Assembly: GCF_963966145.1 (NCBI RefSeq)
Contig: NC_091054.1
Span: 12,276,001-12,340,000, forward strand
Length of the DNA: 64,000 nt
Direction: 5' to 3'
From: Tenebrio molitor
Lineage: Eukaryota > Arthropoda > Insecta > Coleoptera > Tenebrionidae
Each line of letters opens with the position of its first letter. Position 1 is the first letter of the stretch. The notes below the pieces were generated by a model. It ran no database searches, was not told the DNA's origin, and saw nothing but the letters and a program-made list of their open reading frames with translations. A program made the position numbers and the translations under genes. This document shows, one piece after another, positions 34,693 through 45,436 of the stretch.

Positions 34693-37600
34693 TTAACTGC
34701 ACATAGAGGCCATGGGTAAAACACACACTTTGTTTATTGAGCGGGTCACTTCACCTTTTGAAGTTTTTAAAGTCACCACACGCACACAACCATCCTTTCC
34801 TGGGTGTAGGCGAACGACACGTGCCAAGCGCCATTGAAGGGGTGGTGAATTGTCTTCCTTGATGACCGCTAACTCGCCCACTTCGATGTTTGGAAGACGC
34901 TGGTTCCACTTACGGCGGGGTTGTAATTGCGTCAGGTAGTCCACGGACCACCTTTTCCAAAAATGCTGCCGAAGTTGTTCCACATATTGCCATCGAGACA
35001 GCCGGTTGATGGGCAAAGGCGTTACGTCATGCTCCACGGGGGCAGTGAGCAGATCACCTATTAAGAAGTGGCTTGGGGAAAGGGCGATTAGGTCATTGGG
35101 GTCGTTGGAGATGGGTGTCAAAGGACGTGAATTCAGGCAGGCTTCGATCTGTGTTAATACCGTGTGCATCTCCTCATATGTTAGTGATGTCAGACCAATC
35201 ACTCTTTTAAGGTGTGACTTTACGGACCGGATACCTGCCTCCCATATCCCACCGTGATGGGGACTATGGGGAGGAATGAAATGCCACCGGACCGTACGAT
35301 CGGCTAGCCGGTCAATTACATCGCGTTCGAATTTTTGAGACTTTAACATTTCGCCAAGTTCGGATAATTCATTACGAGCACCCACAAAATTCGTTCCGTT
35401 GTCCGAATATAAATTTGCAACGTGCCCGCGACGGGATATGAAGCGTTTGAGAGCGCCCAAAAACGATTGAGAACTCAAATCTCCGACGAGCTCTAAATGT
35501 AACGCTTTGGTCGCAAAGCAGACAAACAGGGCGATATAACCCTTTACCGTCCTTTTGCCTCTACCTCGACCCTCTTTCAGGTACACTGGACCGCCAAAGT
35601 CAACGCCGCTGTTGAGAAAAGGTCGGGCCGGTTGAACGCGATCTTTGGGCAAATCACCCATTAATTGTGACGATGTCGTCGGATTTGCTCGGAAGCATTT
35701 GAGGCAATTGTGAATGATTCGCCGCACCACGGAGCGCCCCGACATGGGCCAGTACCTTTGTCGCAGAGAGGCCAATGTAGCCTGAGGGCCGGCATGCAAT
35801 AATGAGATGTGCTCCGCTTGAATGATTAATTCGGTGATTTCGCACTTGGGTAACACTATTGGGTGCTTAACGTCCGAATGAGCGCCGGAATTTCTTAAAC
35901 GACCTCCGACACGTATGAGTCCGCTATCGTCGAGGAAAGGGTTGAGTGATGTCAGACGACTTTTCTTGCTGACTTGACGACCGCCTTCGAGTTCTTTGAT
36001 TTCGGTACTAAACGCTTGATACTGTACGTTTTTTAAAATGATAAGCATTGATCTTTGTACTTCAGACACTTTCAAGGGACCGGTGTGCTTCGTGATGGGC
36101 TTTCGACAATTTTCCGCGAATCGTAAACAATACGACAACACGCGTTGTAGTTTGCGCAACGATGAAAATCGAGTCAAAAAATCTGGTGGTAACATTTTCT
36201 CGGAAGTTATCGCGACAGCAACCACACGTCGTTGTTCCGGCAACTCCTGATCGTTGGCGAAGTTTGGATTCGTCTGACAGTACTTCGGCCAATGCTGTGC
36301 CTCGTTTGACAACCAGGATGGCCCGTGCCACCATAATGGAGAATCAATCAATTCGCGGGGTGAACAGCCTCGTGAGATTATGTCCGCAGGATTGTCTTTG
36401 GTGTTGACGTAACTCCAGACGCAATTTTTTGTTAACACCTGAATCTCGGAAACACGGTTTGCGACGAACGTTTTCCAAGTCGCTGGCTCGGCCGCTAACC
36501 ATGACAAAACGATTTGAGAGTCCGTCCAACAGCATGTCTTCGCGATGGGCAAATTCAAAGATTGTCTTAGGCTAGCAATTAACTTTGATAGCAACAACGC
36601 CCCGCAGAGCTCCAAGCGAGGGAGAGTTATTGTCTTGAGGGGTGCCACTCGAGATTTAGCGCAAAGTAACCGGGTTTGATGGGGTGTCGCGGTGTTTAAG
36701 GATCTGATATAGATGCATGCTCCGTAAGCGCGTTCGGATGCATCGCAAAAACCGTGGAGTTCGAATCCAATGGGATTCTGATTCGAAGTTACCTGCCGAG
36801 GAATCTCCAACTGATTCAATTCAGGTAAGCTGGCAATGAATGAATCCCAGGTAGTCAGGATCCTTATTGGGACGGACTCATCCCACCCAACATTTAACGA
36901 CCATAGCGATTGGATCATTAATTTTGCAATTAGGATGACCGGACCCACAAGACCGAGAGGGTCAAAAATCTGCGCGGTGATTGATAAGATTCGTCGCTTG
37001 GTTACCCGATTTCCTGACTGGATCTGACATATGGAATATTTTAACGCGTCATGTGTGCAATTCCATAATAGACCTAATGTTTTGGAGTCGCCATGTTTAT
37101 CGAAATTCACCATGACTTCATTTTCACTTAACGTGGGCAATAGCTCGGGGCAATTTGATGCCCATTTGTTTAACGGGAAACAGCCTTTGTCAAGGATTGC
37201 CACTACATTGTCGCGTAACGCGCGCGCTTCGCGGACCGTTTTTGCTCCAGTTAGCAGGTCGTCCACATACGTGTCCTGCATGATTGACCGCTGAGCTTCG
37301 GGATTATTTGAGCCTTCTTCCAGCGCTACCTGTTGTATGCATCGCGTAGCCAGGTAGGACGATGACGCCATGCCGTAGGTAACCGTGTTAAGCTCGTAAA
37401 CTTGAACCGGATGGGACGGGTCGCGACGCCATAAAATTCGTTGGTACTTTCTGTCCTCTTTGTCCAATTGTATTTGCCGATACATTTTTGTTATATCCGC
37501 GGATATCACGATGTTATGCAACCGAAAACGCGTAATGATGGCAAAGAGATCCTGTTGTACCACCGGACCTACCATTAATTTGTCGTTTAGACTGACACCG

Positions 37601-39102
37601 TTAGAGGTTTTGGCCGATGCGTCAAAGACTAAGCGCAATTTGGTGGAAACACTGGACTCTTTTACTACCGAGTGATGAGGTAAAAAATACCCGTCGTTGG
37701 AGAACATTTCGCGATCTTCAATTGTTACCGGTGACATGTGATGCAAAGATTGATATTCGTCCAAGAACAATTGATAGGAAACGCGCAAATCCGGAGATCT
37801 TTTTAATCGTCTTTCAAGACCGTGTAACCTTTTCAAAGCGATGTCATAAGACGACCCTGCCGCGTTCGTTGTCACAGGTGCTGCGGGTTCCGTCAAATGG
37901 AGCAATGAGTTGTGCATTTTATTACAAATTTTACAAACTCCTGACTTGCATTGGGACGCGGAATGTGAGGTGCTCCTCAAGCAATTGAAACATAATTTTA
38001 ATCTTTTGACTTCGGCGATCCGAGCCGAAACGGACAAATTTAAAAATTGTTTGCATTGATACATAAAATGGTTTTGATTGCACAACTTGCACGAGGGTTG
38101 TTGCGTAGCCAAGTTGGAGGAAGATCTCGTGAACGGCGCTTTTGATTTCTGTTGCGGATTTGACTTGGATTGAACGTCACGGTTCTTTTCGGGGTTTTTG
38201 TGAAATTGGATCGCTTCCCACACGCGACAGCGATCCTTGAGGTACGCGTACATGTCCTTTAGCGTTGGCATCGTTTTTTTGTTGGTTGTTTCCCATTCCC
38301 GCATGGTAAATGCATCTAATTTTAATTCGATTAAATGGATTATTAGAAGATCCCATGTTTCCGTCGGCGCATCTAACGTGTTTAACACTTTCAAGTGCAA
38401 ATCTACCTTGTCGATAAGTTGCCTCAGAGACGCGGGAGAATCTTTTGTGACGTTAGGTAAATCGAATAACGCGCGAATGTGATTTTTTATGATCAAACGT
38501 TGATCGTCATACCTTTCTTTCAGCAAAGCAATCGCGATTGGATAATTTTCGGTGGTGATGCCTAAAGATTTGATCACGCTACTGGCTTCTCCTGTGACGC
38601 ACGAATTTAAATACTGAAATTTCTGTATCGGCGACAAAGATGCGTTGCTGTGAATTAGCGAATCAAATCTCTGATAAAATGAGAGCCACTGCTCCCAGCT
38701 TCCATCGAAAGAAGGTAAACTCATAGTCGGAAGCGCTACCGGTACGAAGTTCGGATTCGTAACCGATATATTCGAATGATGAGTGTTTCCGTTTGGCGTT
38801 TCCGATTTCGCGGCGTCCAGAATTTTGTTGACGCGAACCGCCGCTGCGATAAAATTGTTTTCGAACTCTTCGCGATAGTCGACCTGCTCGTCTACAGCAT
38901 CTTCTTCAACGTGAGATTCGATTTGTTTTTGGACGCTGTCAAATTCGCTCTCTAAGCTTTTAAATTTCTCAAATTTCATTTTTAGTTGATCAAAATTCGG
39001 ATTTTCTTGGTTGAGCTCGTCGACCATCGAAACAAACTTTGTGAGGCGGGCCTTCAATGCCCCTCTGGATTTGATTAATGCAGCTAATGATAGCTCAGGC
39101 AT
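34693..39102 (-). CDS. BEL/Pao gag-pol polyprotein lacking the protease region
   Basis: One uninterrupted 1469-residue frame starting ATG at 39102. Residues 1-300 are the Gag region (DUF1759-like; QWLSFYQRF near 138). Zinc knuckles with Cys/His clusters follow at about 338-397. Reverse transcriptase spans about 420-700 (VISADITKMYRQI, then YVDD at 612-615), then an RNase H-like part (ELHGFCDASE near 781, CCWTDSQIVLSW near 857). Integrase has an HHCC zinc site (about 1098-1137) and Asp, Asp, Glu at about 1168, 1234 and 1287 (SDNGTNF, GGIWEAG). A DUF5641-like tail ends the protein. In this superfamily an aspartic protease (DUF1758) of a few hundred residues sits between knuckles and RT. Here only about 20 residues separate HNSLLHL from IALKRLHGLE, so it has been lost in frame. 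Confidence 0.93.
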   Translation of the reverse strand: MPELSLAALIKSRGALKARLTKFVSMVDELNQENPNFDQLKMKFEKFKSLESEFDSVQKQIESHVEEDAVDEQVDYREEFENNFIAAAVRVNKILDAAKSETPNGNTHHSNISVTNPNFVPVALPTMSLPSFDGSWEQWLSFYQRFDSLIHSNASLSPIQKFQYLNSCVTGEASSVIKSLGITTENYPIAIALLKERYDDQRLIIKNHIRALFDLPNVTKDSPASLRQLIDKVDLHLKVLNTLDAPTETWDLLIIHLIELKLDAFTMREWETTNKKTMPTLKDMYAYLKDRCRVWEAIQFHKNPEKNRDVQSKSNPQQKSKAPFTRSSSNLATQQPSCKLCNQNHFMYQCKQFLNLSVSARIAEVKRLKLCFNCLRSTSHSASQCKSGVCKICNKMHNSLLHLTEPAAPVTTNAAGSSYDIALKRLHGLERRLKRSPDLRVSYQLFLDEYQSLHHMSPVTIEDREMFSNDGYFLPHHSVVKESSVSTKLRLVFDASAKTSNGVSLNDKLMVGPVVQQDLFAIITRFRLHNIVISADITKMYRQIQLDKEDRKYQRILWRRDPSHPVQVYELNTVTYGMASSSYLATRCIQQVALEEGSNNPEAQRSIMQDTYVDDLLTGAKTVREARALRDNVVAILDKGCFPLNKWASNCPELLPTLSENEVMVNFDKHGDSKTLGLLWNCTHDALKYSICQIQSGNRVTKRRILSITAQIFDPLGLVGPVILIAKLMIQSLWSLNVGWDESVPIRILTTWDSFIASLPELNQLEIPRQVTSNQNPIGFELHGFCDASERAYGACIYIRSLNTATPHQTRLLCAKSRVAPLKTITLPRLELCGALLLSKLIASLRQSLNLPIAKTCCWTDSQIVLSWLAAEPATWKTFVANRVSEIQVLTKNCVWSYVNTKDNPADIISRGCSPRELIDSPLWWHGPSWLSNEAQHWPKYCQTNPNFANDQELPEQRRVVAVAITSEKMLPPDFLTRFSSLRKLQRVLSYCLRFAENCRKPITKHTGPLKVSEVQRSMLIILKNVQYQAFSTEIKELEGGRQVSKKSRLTSLNPFLDDSGLIRVGGRLRNSGAHSDVKHPIVLPKCEITELIIQAEHISLLHAGPQATLASLRQRYWPMSGRSVVRRIIHNCLKCFRANPTTSSQLMGDLPKDRVQPARPFLNSGVDFGGPVYLKEGRGRGKRTVKGYIALFVCFATKALHLELVGDLSSQSFLGALKRFISRRGHVANLYSDNGTNFVGARNELSELGEMLKSQKFERDVIDRLADRTVRWHFIPPHSPHHGGIWEAGIRSVKSHLKRVIGLTSLTYEEMHTVLTQIEACLNSRPLTPISNDPNDLIALSPSHFLIGDLLTAPVEHDVTPLPINRLSRWQYVEQLRQHFWKRWSVDYLTQLQPRRKWNQRLPNIEVGELAVIKEDNSPPLQWRLARVVRLHPGKDGCVRVVTLKTSKGEVTRSINKVCVLPMASMCS

Positions 39103-39376
39103 TTTGAAAGTTATGTCCGAACGTTATGTAATGTAACCAACCGCCTTAATGACTAAATTCGTTCTGACTAAACGATGGTTTTTACTTCAAACCGCAATTT
39201 GAGGTATGCACACAATTTGGAAGGTTGGTGAGTGATAAGAAATGTGGATGAGAAGGAAGCCACTGACCTGCACTTTCCTTTGCTCTACGGGGGGTGTCGT
39301 CGCTGCCTCGGGAACCTCTGGGCCTGCAGATGGATTCGTCGCAATCTCGATTACGATCCATAGGTCGCTGGTTCAT

Positions 39377-39394
39377 ATCCGGCTCGAAGGACCA
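39377..39394 (-). promoter_or_regulatory. Primer binding site, complementary to tRNA-Tyr
   Basis: Minus strand TGGTCCTTCGAGCCGGAT, 5 nt inside the 5' LTR, is the complement of the 3' end (CCA included) of a eukaryotic tRNA-Tyr. The match to the tRNA continues well beyond 18 nt, to about 39355. The tRNA identity is from memory of its acceptor and T-arm sequence. Confidence 0.75.
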
Positions 39395-39399
39395 AAAAA

Positions 39400-39827
39400 T
39401 GTTTCGGTTCAATTGCCTCCTACGAAGTTTGACGGATGTTTCCGCACCCAGGAGTTTGAACCTATGACACGCCAATTGCGTGTCCGGTAGGGTTTTCTTT
39501 TTACGCGTAGGGGTTTCGCACAATGTGGACCGTGATTTCAAAATAAGGATAGATGCTTCAGATTAATGCAAAGATGTATTGGTGTTGCTGGTTCTACATT
39601 TGCTTATCAACTAACTTAAAACTAACGAAAATGTACAAAAGTGAATTCGCACCCCCTCTCCGTCATGGGTAGTACGCTGGTGGTCTTTTGCAAGATGTGC
39701 ACGAGCCAGATGGCGGGACTTTCCCACTATTGTGAAAGAGACCACCAACGTACCGGCACCGGGGATGATTGTCGACAGGAATATTGGAAGCGGCGTCATA
39801 AACTAAATTGGACCGGCCGCTCCAACA
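39400..39827 (-). repeat. 5' LTR of the BEL/Pao element
   Basis: 428 bp, apparently identical to 34038-34465; followed on the plus strand by the target duplication CGCAC. Confidence 0.95.
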
Positions 39828-40061
39828 CGCACAATCTACTCAAACGGGATAAAAAAACACAATCTAAAAATGATTTGACGTAATTTGACAAAAACTAGTG
39901 TCATTATTCTGCTGCATATTTAATAATCCTCGTTCACGATTCACCTAACTTATTATTTCGTTACAGTTTTCGTTTGTGTTTAAGTATTGTCATTTATTTC
40001 TTTATTCTCGTTACATCTTTTAACTTGGTTCAGTTACTTGCGTTAATTTTAATACTTTAAC

Positions 40062-40921
40062 ATGGTCAGTAACAAGTGTTGTGTTAGCGGCTGTTCAAGT
40101 TCTAGAAAAAATGGATTTAAATTGTTTTATGTTCCAAACGGTAAGACACCCGTTACATACAGTGAGTTTTTTTTAAGACTGGCCATAGAGTTTTACATGC
40201 TAATTTTTCAACCCCCTGTTAACTTTTGTTCCGATAAAAATATTCAAACCATTTTTGGAACAAAGTTGGAAGATTTTTTAAACTATCGGATAGATTACAA
40301 TTTAATATCCCAAACCGTTGAAAAAGTTGTGAAAAAAATATTTTTTAGGGCGCCGAAATCGGCCGAAATAATAGTACGTCGAGCGGCCGCCAGAGTAGCG
40401 CCATTGTCGGCTCAATCAGCACCTGACGATCTCCAATTTTGGACGCTTTTGGCGCGCTAAAAATATTTTTTTCACAACTTTTTCGACAGTTTGGGATATT
40501 GAATTGTAATCTATCCGATAGTTTAAAAGATCTTCCAACTTTGTTCCAAAAATGGTTTGAATATTTTCATCGGAACAAAAGTTAACAGGGGGTTGAAAAA
40601 TTAGCATGTAAAACCCTATGGCCAGTCTTAAAAAAAATTCACTGTATACTTATATGCAGTAACAAGCTACGAGTATTAGGAGTCAAAAACAGAGTACGGA
40701 GGGAACAGTGGCTAAAAAATTGAGACCAACTACAAATCTGCTGTGTAAGTATCTACATAATAAAGTAAAGATTTAGTTTTTCTTATGTTAGGTGATATAG
40801 GTAAGTGGCTACAGTATAGGTACTTAATATTATTTTCATTTGCAGAAACGTTTTAGTAAAGATGATTTCTTTTGAGCTGAAGATTTGCAGCGATTGTAAC
40901 CTGAAGTTTTCCCTCATCTGT
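40062..40921 (+). pseudogene. THAP-domain gene remnant (plus strand)
   Basis: Exon 40062-40140 reads MVSNKCCVSGCSSSRKNGFK then LFYVPNG, a good THAP start with the first Cys pair, ending at donor GTAAGA. The next exon, about 40681-40746, has VRREQWLKN (conserved Trp) and a stop, then QICC before a GTAAGT donor. The third exon, from about 40848, continues KRFSKDDFF, with Arg where the fourth zinc ligand His belongs. It then shows a TGA, AEDLQRL, a TAA, and PEVFPHL, equivalent to the AVP box. Splice sites are still recognisable, so it is a recently dead gene or transposon gene. A foldback element sits in its first intron. Confidence 0.7.
40160..40644. mobile_element. Foldback element with ~170-bp inverted arms in a THAP intron
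   Basis: The left arm (CAGTGAGTTTTTTTTAAGACTG onward, past AAATATTTTT near 40350) is repeated inverted in the right half, ending CAGTGAATTTTTTTTAAGACTG. The short GC-richer centre (GCGGCCGC at 40383) is unique. No coding sequence. Confidence 0.85.
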
Positions 40922-41069
40922 TACTGTAACCTATGAACATAGGTATATTTATTATAGGTATTTTTGTGTCTGATAGTTTAAACAGCTACCTATACCTATA
41001 ACTTTTTTTATTATAATAGTTACATTATTAATATATTTTATTAACAATAATTATTAAAAAAAAATAAAA

Positions 41070-42147
41070 TTAAAAAATTATTTTCTCAATAGAGCTCGTG
41101 ATAACACTTTTTTTAATGCTTTGGTTTCAGCGGATAAAGGTTACACACCTTTAAATTTAAGTGATAATGTAATTTCAGATATTGTTGAGCCAAATATACC
41201 TGACACTATAGCAAATATAAAACAAAAGTCTTTACATGGGAGATATTTTAAAGAGCTAGAACAGCCAGAAATTAATATTCAAGCTTCTCATGCATGGCTT
41301 AAAAAATCAAATATTCATCCTGAGACTGAGGGTTTTATATTTGCAATACAAGATCGTGTTATAAATACAAGAAATTATAAAAAACACATATGTGGTTTAC
41401 AATCGATCATCGATAAATGTAGGATTTGCGGAACTGAAGGGGAAACCATTGAACACATCATTTCTTCTTGCACCGTTTTGGCTCAAAGCGAATATAAAAA
41501 ACGTCATGATATATTCGCAAAAATTATACACATGAATTTAGCAGTTAAATTCAATTTATTAAAGGATACACAACCACATTACATTTATAAACCAGAAAGT
41601 TGTTTAGAAAATGACAATTACAAATTATATTTTGATCGCACAGTTTTAACTGACATTCACATTCAGCATAACAGGCCAGACATTATTATTTTAAATAAAC
41701 AACAAAAGCAAGCATATCTTTTAGATATAGCTGTTCCAAATTCACACAATATAACACAAACATATAATACAAAAATTAATAAATATTTAGAACTATCCGT
41801 TGCTATGAGAAATCTTTGGTGTTTAGAAAAAATTTCGATTTTACCATTTATAATTTCAGCAACAGGAATAGTACCGCAATCTCTTTTTAAAAATTTAAAA
41901 ATTTTGGACTTAGAGAACACATTGGTGGTTGAAATTCAAAAAGGTATATTATTATACTCATGTCACATCGTGAGGAAATTCCTTAACATTGACACAGAAC
42001 ATAAAACACAAAAAAGTCAAAATGCGGAGGCGAGACGCCGGTAATTATGTTGATAAGCACTGCACTATTACTTGATAGTATTATCCGTAATAGTGTATGT
42101 ACTCCGGCAAAATTGCCGTGCCGCCGGGTGGAGGTGGGATACGAAAA
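41070..42147 (+). mobile_element. R4-like REL-endonuclease LINE, copy 1 (5'-truncated)
   Basis: The open frame 41121-42044 is the C-terminal part of a non-LTR retrotransposon protein. It has a CCHC motif (CRICGTEGETIEHIISSC) and a restriction-like endonuclease core (RPDIIILNK...YLLDIAVP, of the PD-D/ExK type), with no stop or shift inside. A 3' tail (about 42044-42147) with CGGCAAAATTGCCG and GGTGGAGGTGGGATACGAA ends the copy. Sequence begins at TTATTTTCTCAATAGAGC, which lies mid-protein in copy 2. The clade name is inferred from domain order. Confidence 0.75.
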
Positions 42148-42149
42148 AT

Positions 42150-42632
42150 TATGTACTGTTTCAATACCTAAACTGTTTTCCTTGATTTTAGTTGCTGTAG
42201 ATCACCTTGCAACTGAATTTGTTTCCCAACTAAACCCTAATCCCGAAACTCCCTTTAACCAAAACTACCCTTTTACGAATCTTCTGAGAAGTATTAATTG
42301 TGGTCAAAATGTGACAGTAAAAGTATGGGAATGAGAAGAGCAGTTCAAAATATATTTTGATATTGTATTTTTAAACGATTAAAAATTTGGTAACTTGTTT
42401 GGGTTTTATTAGTAGTTTTGTAAATTTTAATTAAAAAAATATCTGCAACCAGTAAAACATTTCAGTTAAAAATTTTTGACTAATAATGGGCAACATAACC
42501 TAACAAATTTTTGACATTGTAGTAATGCCATTACTTCATTAAAAAATCCCCAAAGCTATTGTCTTCCTTATTTCACTTGTGAAATTTGCATTTGATATCT
42601 TTATCTTACAATCCACTCTCGCGAGAAATAGA
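42150..42632. other. Spacer without recognised genes
   Basis: AT-rich sequence after LINE copy 1; the short open frame continuing to 42334 runs out of the LINE tail and is not supported. Confidence 0.4.
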
Positions 42633-42674
42633 ATGGCGGTACCTCTATACGTAGTGTGTTGATCTAGTACCTTA
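42633..42674. repeat. Right member of the inverted repeat pair (partner 33963-34006)
   Basis: ATGGCGGTACCTCTATACGTAGTGTGTTGATCTAG is the exact inverse of the left member except near the edges. Confidence 0.7.
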
Positions 42675-42917
42675 ACGTTCACGACTTCTTCACGCCTCTC
42701 GCCCAGTGAAGCAGAATTACATTCAGTGTTCTATAATATTTTACAGGTTCCAATGCAGATGCAGGTATAGTAGAAATCTTTTTTGCAGGCATAAAGTTTC
42801 GCCTGGAGTGCGTGCGATATTGATATTAAAAGTCGCAATCGCGATAGCGCTTTAAAATCGCCGTTATTAAAAATCGCGATCGCCGACAACGGCGTTATGC
42901 AAAAATCGTTGTTTAGC

Positions 42918-43280
42918 TCACGGCTTGCTGTATAATTATAACCGGCCTGTTCAAAAGTGTAGTTTGAGTGATCCCCGCAGAGCGCTAGTATAGGGGCATG
43001 TTATTCATTTTCGTAATGTATTTTCATGACCTGCTGTATAATAACCGGCCTGTTCATTTCATTAAAAAAGCATTGGGAAAATGTTTCCGAGAAAGAGCCA
43101 ATTTTCGCCGGTGAGGGCGCCACATTACGGGCGCTTCTGGCGCTTCTAAAGAATAAAAATGCGGAAAAATATGTTTTAAGATGAATAATATCCCCAAAAT
43201 GCGCCCGTACACTAGCGCTCTGCGGGGATCACTCAAATTACACTTTTGAACAGGCCGGTTAAAATACAGCAGGTCGTGTG
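42918..43280. mobile_element. MITE with AACCGGCCTGTTCAAAAGTG arms
   Basis: About 57-bp inverted repeats (AACCGGCCTGTTCAAAAGTG, then TTTGAGTGATCCCCGCAGAG, CGCTAGT) at 42940 and 43258, extended outward by CTGCTGTAT. A third partial copy of the end (TAATAACCGGCCTGTTCA) is at 43030. Confidence 0.85.
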
Positions 43281-43608
43281 TATTTTTAATGGACTCATTA
43301 CTCCACATATCGATATTACAGATATTTTAAATTCTGATAAAAATTGTGGCGACATCTTTGCCTGACTGAAGTAAGTACGATCGGTTGGTTGTTTTCTGTA
43401 TATTGGGGGCGTTCCAAAAATATTAATGTACAGGGTGATTCAAATTTTACCGCCCGAGCGAAAACATCCACTTCTAATCGATTTAAAATTCTCAGAAAAT
43501 TCAGGAATAATTGTGTATCGCTGTAGAACATTCTGTAAAAATTTCAAATTTTTTAATGAAAGGAGTAAATATTTCGTTTTAATTCAATAACCGCTACATT
43601 AATTTACA

Positions 43609-45432
43609 ATTGCGGGCAAAAAAAATGGGACATCAACGTCATTGTCTTGACTTTTAATGTGAAATAATAACCCTTATCTGATTCTAACCCTACTTTGAAT
43701 TGTCATTAAGTATTGGAGATTGTAGGGAATAAGTGTAAGTAAGCACGTAGTGAATATTTATTTAATGCAAAGTCCGAATCAAAATCTACCTTTATCAAAA
43801 GAAGAAGGCATTTGGAAAAAGACAATAGGAGTATAAAATAAAATTTTAAACTGTCAGCTAGAATAGTGTCAAATTTCTATAATTTAAATAAAAGAGAATT
43901 TTATAAATATTTAGGTATTAATCAATCAAATCATATTCAACATTCAATTATAAAAGAAAATTTAGAAAAACAATTTTATTTAAGAATTAAATCTATTTTA
44001 AAATCAAAATTAAACGGTAATAATTTAATTAAAGCAGTTAATACATATGCTGTTCCATTGTTGACCTATTCTTTTGGTGTTATAAAATGGTCCAAAACTA
44101 ATTTACAGAATATAAATATTCAAACTAGAGTTCTCTTTACAAAATTTTGTAAACATCACCCCAAATCTGCTATTGAAAGATTTAATTTACCACGCGAAAA
44201 TCGTGGTAGGGGTTTTTCAAATCTAGAAATTCTACAACACAATCAAATTGCTTCACTAAAAAATTATTTTCTCAATAGAGCTCGTGATAACACTTTTTTT
44301 AATGCTTTGGTATTGGTTTCAGCGGATAAAGGTTACACACCTTTAAATTTAAGTGATAATATAATTTCAGATATTGTTGAGCCAAATATACCTGACACTA
44401 TAGCAAATATAAAACAAAAGTCTTTACATGGGAGATATTTTAAACAGCTAGAACAGCCAGAAATTAATATTCAAGCTTCTCATGCATGGCTTAAAAAATC
44501 AAATATTCATCCTGAGACTGAGGGTTTTATGCAATACAAGATTGTGTTATAAATACAAGAAATTATAAAAAACACATATGCGGTTTACAATCGATCATTG
44601 ATAAATGTAGGATTTGCGGAACTGAAGGGGAAACCATTGAACACATCATTTCTTCTTGCACCGTTTTGGCTCAAAGCCAATATAAAAAACGTCATGATAT
44701 ATTCGCAAAAATTATACACATGAATTTAGCAGTTAAATTCAATTTATTAAAGGATACACAACCACATTACATTTATAAACCAGAAAGTTGTTTAGAAAAT
44801 GACAATTACAAATTATATTTTGATCGGACAGTTTTAACTGACATTCACATTCAGCATAACAGACCAGACATTATTATTTTAAATAAACAACAAAAGCAAG
44901 CATATCTTTTAGATATAGCTGTTCCAAATTCACACAATATAACACAGACATATAATACAAAAATTAATAAATATTTAAAACTCTCCGTTGCTATGAGAAA
45001 TCTTTGGTGTTTAGAAAAAATTTCGATTTTACCATTTATAATTTCAGCAACAGGAATAGTACCGCAATCTCTTTTTAAAAATTTAAAAATTTTAGACTTA
45101 GAGAACACATTGGTGGTTGAAATTCAAAAAGGTATATTATTATACTCATGTCACATCGTGAGGAAATTCCTTAACATTGACACAGAACATAAAACAAAAA
45201 AGTCAAAATGTGGAGGCGAGACGCCGGTAATTATGTTGATAAGCACTGCACTATTACTTGATAGTATTATCCGTAATAGTGTATGTACTCCGGCAAAATT
45301 GCCGTGCCGCCGGGTGGAGGTGGGATACGAATGACAATAATCAAAGGCAAAATGACAATAAAGCTTAAACTACATTGAATTTTTCAAAACTGACAGAAGT
45401 TTGATGTCCCACTTTTTTTGCTCGCAATATGT
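43609..45432. mobile_element. GGxCAAAAAATTTTGG-type MITE 1, split by LINE copy 2
   Basis: Inverted ends ATTGCGGGCAAAAAAAATGG and ATTGCGAGCAAAAAAAGTGG (reverse-complemented), both followed by GACATCAA. The LINE at 43866-45331 lies inside. Confidence 0.7.
43866..45331 (+). pseudogene. R4-like REL-endonuclease LINE, copy 2 (frameshifted)
   Basis: This copy extends further 5' than copy 1. Frame 43866-44552 adds part of the RT thumb region (FYKYLGINQS, YAVPLLTYSFGVIKW). A 5-nt loss near 44530 relative to copy 1 shifts the frame. Frame 44666-45334 resumes with the endonuclease core RPDIIILNK...YLLDIAVP. Near 44310 it has 6 nt more than copy 1 (LVLVSADKG against LVSADKG). It ends with the family 3' tail and GGTGGGATACGAA. 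It is inactive and lies in MITE 1. Confidence 0.75.
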
Positions 45433-45436
45433 AGTA

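Larger units (their letters stand above)
34038..39827 (-). mobile_element. BEL/Pao LTR retrotransposon, full length, 5.79 kb
   Basis: LTRs at 34038-34465 and 39400-39827 are both 428 bp and look identical base for base, with TG...CA ends. The 5-bp target duplication CGCAC flanks the element at 34033-34037 and 39828-39832. The element reads on the minus strand: 5' LTR, tRNA-Tyr primer site, one long gag-pol ORF, polypurine tract, 3' LTR. Identical LTRs indicate a very recent insertion. It lies inside the inverted-repeat pair 33963/42674. Confidence 0.96.

Noticed and set aside
39182..39541. Frame across the BEL 5' LTR and leader
   Set aside because: It overlaps the LTR and primer site and matches no gag sequence. 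It is chance open sequence.
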